Below are positions 49,960-55,644 of a stretch of DNA of 55,644 bases, in pieces (the stretch's first letter is position 1; the number at the start of each line of letters is the position of its first letter). This DNA comes from a virus, in IMG/VR virus record IMGVR_UViG_3300035698_008169, positions 1 to 55,644 of that record. The stretch is one strand, 5' to 3'. A program made the position numbers and the translations under genes. The notes under the pieces are model-generated. The model was not told the DNA's origin. It saw nothing but the letters and a program-made list of their open reading frames with translations, and ran no database searches.

Positions 49960-52706
49960 TCGTCACCATACCATTTGTTAAATTGTTTACCCCATTTTCC
50001 ATGGGCACCACTCTCGTGGGCTAAGTCACCAGCATGAGTTAAGTGTTCTAAGGCGTGCTGCATGTGCATGTCGCGTTGTCTTTCAGTGTTGGGTTTCCCC
50101 TCACTGTGCCGTTTTTGAGCTGCTCCTAAATGAAAATTGGCTGCATCAACGTGATCCGCAGAATCATAATCTTTATGTTGTTTTACAAAATGAAAATTCC
50201 TAGAATCTAAATCCTGCTCAGGGGGGACACCTTGCCCCTCACCAAGCCTTTTATAAGATGACAACATTTTAATAGGCTTACCAGTTCCAGTTTGTCCAAC
50301 TTCAACCGAAAAATCCTTTGCTGTCCCCTTAAGAATCTTAGGGAGTATTTTCTCTTCAAACACTTCTATTATGTTTCTTACACCGCTATCCGACTTACTT
50401 AAAGATTTTTTAATCTGACAGGTTAAAGCCATCTTTGCTACTGATTTACGATAACTCTTTTCGTCGTCATCATCCCAGGCTTTGTCAAGCATGCATTTCA
50501 TACATTTATCATTTACATGAGGAGTAACTTGGGTACACTTAGCACAATAATTACCTGTAATATGTTTTGGTTTATTAGCAAGAGATTCAGTCATCAAGAC
50601 TGACCCGCCAGATAATTTACCAGGAGCACCAGCATAACCATGGCCCGCTGTCATTGCTTTCTTTAAATTGTTTTTAAGACGTTCTCTTACTGTTAATGCT
50701 TTAGAATAACCTAGATGCTGAGCTGCCACACTAGCAGGTTTCTTGGGATCATCACTTGGATTGTCCCAATCTTGTCTAGCCATGTCGTCATGCGCCGTAG
50801 GAGAGACTTCTGAGCGTATTTTATTTTCTCCGTGTCCACTAGTTCTTATTTTAGGGGCGGCCTCTGGGGTGTGTTCACCTGCTGATTCATGGCCAGCCTC
50901 AAATGATTCCTGTTTACTAGGTTTAAACATGTTCAACACATCATGATGAGTATGTTTCCTAGGGGTAGAATCTATTTTAGTCTCGGATTCCGCAGTCGAA
51001 GTAATAGAGGGGGGAGCCGTTTTCTCTTTTTTGGGTTTTGGAGTGTGCCATGCATCTTTAACTGACTGAACACTTGGGTGGTCATTCGGAGTGTCATACG
51101 ACCAGTCCATGCCCTGACTATGTAATTTTTCTAATGAAGAATGGTCTTCTGCAGACATCCCCTCTTTAGGCATTAATTTATGGGGAGTATATCCTGAGGC
51201 TGTATTGTAAGCGCGATAACCACCAGTCGTCTTGGGTTTTATCACTTTTTCTGTACGGCCTATGCGATTCACTAGTCTTTCATGAGTCTGTCCTGTAGAT
51301 GAGTGCTGTTTAACCTGTGAAGTGCTTTGCTGTTTTTCTTTGGGAGGTTGTGCCTGACGAGTACCAAAATCAGCGGCGCTTTCGTCCTTTTTAGGAAATG
51401 GTCCAGAGTAAATATTATGATCAATCACTATCCCACTAGCACTACGGGGAGGCTGAGGAGTATCACTAGTCCCGGCCGCTGATCCACTATCTTTGGGCTT
51501 TTTATGACCCCAAGTTGAGCTAGATTTCGGAGGGGTAGAAACTTCCTCACCAGTCTTTTCGTCGTGTCTAACCAATTTTGGACTAGTGCGCTGAGTCTCT
51601 CCATAAGGATGGGGATTCTCTACACGTTTCCTGCTAGAACTCATCTTGCTGGCTTCCCAAGGATGGCTTTCTGATGGCAAATCCATGTTTAATGAAGAAG
51701 CCATTGCTCTGTGTACGTTTTTAGCTTGTACAATGTGCGGATGCTCATTACCAGTAGAATCAACTGCAGTGCCCATTTTCTTATGTATGTTTACAACATG
51801 ACTAACATGATGCCCCATAGATTCATAAGCGCGATAGGCATGTTCACCGTGCAAAGCTTTCTTTTGCTGTGTTTCTACCTTCGTATTCTCCGTCCTCTGT
51901 TTTTTTGTGGTAGGAGATTGATGGGGGGGTTTATCATGTATAGACGGCATCTTCTGAGGCTTATCTACATATATATTAGTTTCGCCGCCGCCAACAACGC
52001 CCAGTCTTTTAGTATGCTCATGGGTAGGTGTAGCAAACGGATTTCTCTTTTTTTCTTCTGGAGTTGGATCGATCCGTTTAATATCACTAACTTCAGCCCC
52101 CCTAGCAGGGACCTGCATAGTATGTTTGGTCGTGGGGTTCTTAGAAACACCTAAATCGGCCCGGCCACGATGTTCTAAACCATGAACATAAAGACGATCT
52201 ACGGATTCTAAATGATCACCAACAGTAAAATCTTTATGAGCTTCTTTGTGGGCCGCAAAAGAATGATCTTTAGCAGTCTGATGTTTGGGGTGATCAACTG
52301 GGGTATCAGCAGTAGCGTCAAAACTGGCGTGACCGTGTTCTGTGGCATGCACACCTTGTTCAGGGTCTTCGTGCCTTTGAAATTTAGTACCCATATGAAC
52401 ATGTTTACCACTACTTAATTTAAAAGCAGGTTCATACCGTATGGCCTGATCTGGAAAATGTTCAGTAGTATAAATTTTGGCGCTAGATTCCGCCTTCTTT
52501 TTATCCACAACATTATAAAAATTGTGTTTATCGCCCTCAGTGGAAGGCACAAATTTATTGCGATAATCAGACCTCACCGCCTTCTGTAAAGCTGCTTGTC
52601 GTAAAAATACTCTTTTAGTGACAGATTTAATGAATCGTTGTTCTCCTTCAGGTAAATCAACAACGATTGCGGCTAGACTCTTTATAAGGGTGTTGTGATG
52701 CGCCAT
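49956..52706 (-). CDS. Long His/Lys-rich low-complexity protein with zinc ribbon and capsid-protein-like peptide
   Basis: This protein of about 916 aa is unusual: visibly rich in His, Lys, Ser, Thr, Pro and Glu, largely disordered, with few hydrophobic segments. Numbered from an in-frame ATG at 52712, residues 688-711 contain GHGYAGAPGKLSGGS and MTESL, closely matching residues 29-52 of the major capsid protein. A zinc-ribbon-like CAKC...CMKC follows at about 723-740. The start at 52706 is favoured by AGAGG six bases upstream. It directly follows the prohead protease, so it may be an internal capsid protein cleaved at the shared peptide; function is inference. Confidence 0.6.
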   Translation of the reverse strand: MAHHNTLIKSLAAIVVDLPEGEQRFIKSVTKRVFLRQAALQKAVRSDYRNKFVPSTEGDKHNFYNVVDKKKAESSAKIYTTEHFPDQAIRYEPAFKLSSGKHVHMGTKFQRHEDPEQGVHATEHGHASFDATADTPVDHPKHQTAKDHSFAAHKEAHKDFTVGDHLESVDRLYVHGLEHRGRADLGVSKNPTTKHTMQVPARGAEVSDIKRIDPTPEEKKRNPFATPTHEHTKRLGVVGGGETNIYVDKPQKMPSIHDKPPHQSPTTKKQRTENTKVETQQKKALHGEHAYRAYESMGHHVSHVVNIHKKMGTAVDSTGNEHPHIVQAKNVHRAMASSLNMDLPSESHPWEASKMSSSRKRVENPHPYGETQRTSPKLVRHDEKTGEEVSTPPKSSSTWGHKKPKDSGSAAGTSDTPQPPRSASGIVIDHNIYSGPFPKKDESAADFGTRQAQPPKEKQQSTSQVKQHSSTGQTHERLVNRIGRTEKVIKPKTTGGYRAYNTASGYTPHKLMPKEGMSAEDHSSLEKLHSQGMDWSYDTPNDHPSVQSVKDAWHTPKPKKEKTAPPSITSTAESETKIDSTPRKHTHHDVLNMFKPSKQESFEAGHESAGEHTPEAAPKIRTSGHGENKIRSEVSPTAHDDMARQDWDNPSDDPKKPASVAAQHLGYSKALTVRERLKNNLKKAMTAGHGYAGAPGKLSGGSVLMTESLANKPKHITGNYCAKCTQVTPHVNDKCMKCMLDKAWDDDDEKSYRKSVAKMALTCQIKKSLSKSDSGVRNIIEVFEEKILPKILKGTAKDFSVEVGQTGTGKPIKMLSSYKRLGEGQGVPPEQDLDSRNFHFVKQHKDYDSADHVDAANFHLGAAQKRHSEGKPNTERQRDMHMQHALEHLTHAGDLAHESGAHGKWGKQFNKWYGDE

Positions 52707-52722
52707 GATCATCCTCTATGTG

Positions 52723-53613
52723 TTATTCTGTTTCTAGTTTATTAAATGCCTTCTTAATTTTACTAGAGACAAGATCTTTAAAAGCTTTTACCGTCTTTTC
52801 TTTTTGGTCTATCATCTGAGCTGCTACTAAAACTGATAATTGTGTTTCAATGCGTTCTAACAATTCATAAACGTTTGGTTCTTTAGGTTTCTGCTGCCCA
52901 CTCCAATCTGGGTCTGGGGAACTGAGTCCATTACCGAGGTCTTCTTGAGCTTCGCCACCCGCTGCAGCTTCGTTAGCCGGATTGGCATCACGTTTCTGAT
53001 CACCTGGACTTAATATGTCATTCTCCTTATGGATGTCAGTTTCCTGGGCTTCATAAGCTTTTTCCATGTCCTCTTCTCCTTTTCGTTTAGAGATTGCTTT
53101 ACATAATTCTACATATGTACTGGTATTAATCGGATCAAAAGTAATGGCAACCTTGTCAACTTTTGCCGCAGAAACAACCTTATTGTTTTTACCAGACCGT
53201 TTAAGGATTTTACCCTCAATAGATAATTTAACAGCTCGACTGTCTTTATCATCAAGGGATTTAAGAATTTGAAAGATGGATTGTGCTCTCTTGTGTTTTT
53301 TAAAGAGATAACCCTCCACAAACAGCCCCTTTTGGGTCATGGATGCGTCGTCGAGCTTCCCAACCATGTCTTCTGGATCACTACTATGATTGTAGTTAAT
53401 CCATCCTTGACCTTGTTTGATTGGACTTATGTCAAGACCGCGCTGTTTAACGATCTCTCCTTGTAAGTCTCTGTCCTCAGTGGAGGCTAATCCTTTAATT
53501 TTCCAACCCTTTTCAGTCTCTTCGCCTTTGACGAGATGAATGGGCATGTCAAATTGGAATTTACTCCAAAGTTGGGAATCGGGATCAGTAGCTTCAATAG
53601 ATTTTTTAACCAT
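52723..53613 (-). CDS. Prohead maturation protease with C-terminal scaffold-like tail
   Basis: This 296-aa protein is a head maturation serine protease of the S78/HK97-like type. GWINYNHSS (about 70-78) holds the catalytic His, and AVKLSIEGKI (about 127-136) the catalytic Ser, as in phage prohead proteases. Residues after about 180 form a charged tail with a Gly/Ala/Pro/Asp-rich linker and a coiled-coil (YELLERIETQLSVLV), which could act as an internal scaffold. It probably cleaves the capsid and other proteins containing the shared GYAGAP segment. AGAGG precedes the ATG. Confidence 0.88.
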   Translation of the reverse strand: MVKKSIEATDPDSQLWSKFQFDMPIHLVKGEETEKGWKIKGLASTEDRDLQGEIVKQRGLDISPIKQGQGWINYNHSSDPEDMVGKLDDASMTQKGLFVEGYLFKKHKRAQSIFQILKSLDDKDSRAVKLSIEGKILKRSGKNNKVVSAAKVDKVAITFDPINTSTYVELCKAISKRKGEEDMEKAYEAQETDIHKENDILSPGDQKRDANPANEAAAGGEAQEDLGNGLSSPDPDWSGQQKPKEPNVYELLERIETQLSVLVAAQMIDQKEKTVKAFKDLVSSKIKKAFNKLETE

Positions 53614-53656
53614 AGATATACCTCTCGATACTATACATTATAATACAAATATAACA

Positions 53657-53702
53657 TTATTCGTCAGAAAAATAAATATGAAATTTGTAGTTATTCGTCA
53701 GA
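53657..53702. repeat. 12-bp direct repeat at the end of the HTH gene
   Basis: TTATTCGTCAGA occurs at 53657-53668 and again at 53691-53702, 22 bases apart. The second copy contains the last codons and stop of the HTH gene; the first lies in the gap after it, between it and the protease gene. It looks like a small duplication of the gene's 3' end. Confidence 0.6.
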
Positions 53703-54005
53703 TGGCTTAAGTTGTTTAATCATCTTAGCATGGGCAGAACGTTCAGCTATGGAAACATTATTTACTGAAGTGCTCCAGAGTTTTGAGATGGCTGTGACTG
53801 TGTGAACTTCACTTGGATGTAAATGAAGATAATACCAAAAACAATACTTAGCTTTAGGATCATCAACAAACCATTCACACCCGCCCCCTTGATTATGTAG
53901 TCTTTTAATGGCAAGAGAACAAGGTTTTATAGGAATGCCTCTAAGTTTTCTGGGGCATTTATCGGACATTACAAATTTGATTGATTTTTTAGAGTTATCT
54001 TTCAC
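53691..54005 (-). CDS. Small Cys-containing protein with sigma-region-4-like helix-turn-helix
   Basis: This 104-aa protein has four cysteines spaced in the N-terminal half (DKCPRK, KPCSLA, GGCEWF, KYCFWYY). A C-terminal helical segment follows (TAISKLWSTSVNNVSIAERSAHAKM), whose spacing resembles a sigma-70 region 4 or related HTH motif. It could bind DNA and help switch on late genes; this is inference. The start is a GTG with a poor ribosome binding site. A TATAATTAAC element lies about 32 bases upstream. Confidence 0.45.
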   Translation of the reverse strand: MKDNSKKSIKFVMSDKCPRKLRGIPIKPCSLAIKRLHNQGGGCEWFVDDPKAKYCFWYYLHLHPSEVHTVTAISKLWSTSVNNVSIAERSAHAKMIKQLKPSDE

Positions 54006-54036
54006 AACAAAAATATATATTTATCTATGTATATTG

Positions 54037-54046
54037 GTTAATTATA
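54037..54046 (-). promoter_or_regulatory. Weak match to the late promoter box (TATAATTAAC)
   Basis: Eight of ten bases match TATAATTACA. It lies in the gap between the RNR stop and the HTH gene, 32 bases before the latter. Confidence 0.25.
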
Positions 54047-54052
54047 TGTCTA

Positions 54053-55644
54053 TCAAATCTGACACATGCCATTTGGACAGTTGGCCGCTATTAAGTCTTC
54101 AACTTTTACTGATTGTATGGGTGCCTCTCCTCTAGAACCGTCAGCATAAAGTGTCACTCCCTTTAGATAAGGGATATATTCAAGGAGTAGGTCGCTGATG
54201 CGCTGCTTCTCCGCTTTGTCTTTAAGAACCGATTTTGGAAGATTTATGGTTTTGGCAATTGAATTATCTACATATTTTTGACAGACTTTCTGCATTTCAA
54301 GATGTATCCTAACAGGTACATCGTGAGTAGTTTTGATTGTAGATACGTCCCTCTTTTCATCTATAAACTGTTGGATTAAAGGATGAACGATCATGCGCTT
54401 ATGGCTAGTTTTCCCTTTTCTAATAATGCGTTGAAATCCTAGTGAGAAAATCGGCTCTACGCCCGACGACGTGCCACATATTATTGAAGTGGTTCCGGTG
54501 GGGGCAATTGTTAATAATGCGCAATTTCTCATACCTTTTTGTGTGATAAGACCTTTAACGTAGGGGGGAAGAGTTTTAGCGAATCCACCTTCCATAAATT
54601 TATCGTGATCATAGACAGGGAACACACCTTTTGTAGCAGCTAATTCTGCTGAAGCCTTATAAGCTTCATCTCTGAGGAATTCCATCATCTTGTCAACAAA
54701 ATCGATCCCAGCTTCATCATATTCTAACCCCATCAAAAGCAGACAATCGTGAAGACCAGTAATTCCTAGTCCTAGACGTCTTACTTGTTTGACATTATTT
54801 TCAATCTCAAGAAGAGGATAATTGGTGGCATCTAATACATTATCAAGGAAACGAACCGAAAGTTTAATAATTTTAGCAAACTTTTCCCAATCAAAGACCC
54901 CGCTACTATTTACAAATTTTGGTAACACTAAAGATCCAAGATCGCAAGCTCCATATGGTTCTAGACAAATTTCACCACAGGGATTAGTACACACCAATTC
55001 TCTTGAGTATCCAATGTTGTTCATTTCATTAGCTAAATTAAAATTTAAGATGCCTGGCTCGGCTTTTGTAATGGCGTGCTCCACCAAAGTATTCCAAAGG
55101 TCTCTAGCTCTGATAGTTTTCCGTACACGATCTTTCCACATCAAAGGGTAATCTTTGTCTTTCTTTAGAGCTTTGAAAAAATCTGTTCCTGGTCCATTCG
55201 ATGGAATAATAACTGATATATTGGCGTTGTTTAAACGTTGTTCCTTAATCTTTGCTTTAATGAAATCTTCGATATTAGGGTGGTTTACTTCTAGAGCTAG
55301 CATTAGAGCCATACGACGACCACCCGAAGCTTGGATTACTTCTCCAAGGGAATTAACCACCTCCATAAAGGCAAGGGGACCACCAGCAGTACCACCAGTT
55401 CCTTTAATGGGATCTCCAGATGGACGGATGTTGGAACAATTAATACCGATCCCTCCACCCATACCGGTAACAATAATTGTGTCTTTAATTGATTGTCCCC
55501 ACTCTTCTCTAGAATCACCAGTAGGTAACACGTAACAATTACTACACACTATGCCCATTATTTGTAATGAATGATTTTTATCTACAGAAATGTCCCACAC
55601 ATCGTCATTGTAATCAATTTCTTCTATGGATTCTACCGATCTCC
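54053..55644 (-). CDS. nrdJ: Ribonucleotide reductase, class II-like (NrdJ), C-terminal part, interrupted by an intein at its 5' side
   Basis: This gene makes deoxynucleotides from ribonucleotides. The frame is open to the window edge, so the N-terminal part lies outside. The conserved parts are SNCYVLP (first redox Cys), GGGIG, the radical-site NPCGE, GACDLGSLVLP (second redox Cys), TIAPTGTTS and a C-terminal cysteine pair (CPNGMC). The order and the SSGVEPIF segment favour the B12-dependent class II enzyme. Codons upstream of the first redox Cys do not look like RNR but like an intein C-terminus (see next entry). The gene would restore a pool needed for replication of a large genome. Confidence 0.87.
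   Translation of the reverse strand, partial: RSVESIEEIDYNDDVWDISVDKNHSLQIMGIVCSNCYVLPTGDSREEWGQSIKDTIIVTGMGGGIGINCSNIRPSGDPIKGTGGTAGGPLAFMEVVNSLGEVIQASGGRRMALMLALEVNHPNIEDFIKAKIKEQRLNNANISVIIPSNGPGTDFFKALKKDKDYPLMWKDRVRKTIRARDLWNTLVEHAITKAEPGILNFNLANEMNNIGYSRELVCTNPCGEICLEPYGACDLGSLVLPKFVNSSGVFDWEKFAKIIKLSVRFLDNVLDATNYPLLEIENNVKQVRRLGLGITGLHDCLLLMGLEYDEAGIDFVDKMMEFLRDEAYKASAELAATKGVFPVYDHDKFMEGGFAKTLPPYVKGLITQKGMRNCALLTIAPTGTTSIICGTSSGVEPIFSLGFQRIIRKGKTSHKRMIVHPLIQQFIDEKRDVSTIKTTHDVPVRIHLEMQKVCQKYVDNSIAKTINLPKSVLKDKAEKQRISDLLLEYIPYLKGVTLYADGSRGEAPIQSVKVEDLIAANCPNGMCQI
55538..55644 (-). other. C-terminal end of an intein within the RNR gene (truncated)
   Basis: About 35 codons before the RNR redox Cys show DDVWDISVDKNHSL, like intein block F (VYDxxVxxNHxF), and then GIVCSN followed by Cys, like block G (GIVVHN|C). 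The terminal Asn and the +1 Cys needed for splicing are present; the penultimate His is replaced by Ser. The N-terminal splice block and any homing endonuclease domain lie beyond the window. Confidence 0.8.

Noticed and set aside
1-55644. CRISPR array, insertion sequence, integrase or attachment site
   Set aside because: No regularly spaced repeats, transposase, recombinase motifs or terminal inverted repeats were seen; the only mobile elements are the HNH gene and the intein end.

Overview
The window is an internal segment of the genome of a large tailed dsDNA phage (Caudoviricetes) with a contractile, myovirus-type tail. The evidence is a tail sheath, tail tube, two tail-assembly-chaperone-like genes, a tape measure protein, a baseplate hub and spike, a LysM/gp25-like protein, a baseplate J protein, a prohead protease, an acidic scaffold-like protein and a major capsid protein. 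No rRNA, tRNA, integrase, portal or terminase gene was seen, and both window edges cut through genes, so the genome extends well beyond the window. Host and lysogeny cannot be decided from this sequence.

Layout: nearly everything is on the minus strand, so the reading order runs from high to low coordinates. At the right edge (54053-55644) is a truncated class II ribonucleotide reductase. Its upstream end looks like the C-terminus of an intein ending exactly at the redox-active cysteine. Next come a small Cys/HTH protein, the prohead protease and a very long His/Lys-rich low-complexity protein (49956-52706). About 10.7 kb of fibre, beta-helix and small surface-protein genes follow (39204-49959). 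Then come scaffold and major capsid protein (36960-39124), a neck/connector set (29465-36828), sheath and tube (26700-29449), chaperones, a transglycosylase, tape measure, hub and spike (20153-26564), an inserted HNH homing endonuclease (19485-20156), baseplate genes (10766-19483), tail fibres (7834-10753) and two small membrane or metallopeptidase-like proteins (7316-7826).

A two-gene plus-strand island (5680-7319; SF2 helicase plus a small protein) with its own sigma70-like promoter separates the virion genes from a minus-strand replication module. That module holds a GroEL-type chaperonin, a YopX-like protein, a DnaB-type helicase, a DnaG-type primase and the start of a DnaE (family C) polymerase, running off the left edge.

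How it works together: the left module supplies a bacterial-style replisome and a chaperonin, and the RNR supplies deoxynucleotides. The protease, scaffold and capsid protein build the head, the neck set joins it to the tail, and the sheath-to-baseplate block builds the contractile machine. Strong hairpins follow the genes for the capsid protein, the tail tube and the 667-aa beta-helix protein. Two of them are closely followed by an exact TATAATTACA box, suggesting terminator-promoter relays that set different expression levels within the late region.

The main points for a second look are: a peptide shared by the capsid protein and the 918-codon His-rich protein; the RNR intein remnant; an InPase-DUF5661 gene interrupted by one in-frame amber codon; the HNH gene whose last five codons re-encode the C-terminus of the gene it follows; and several fibre modules shared between distant genes.
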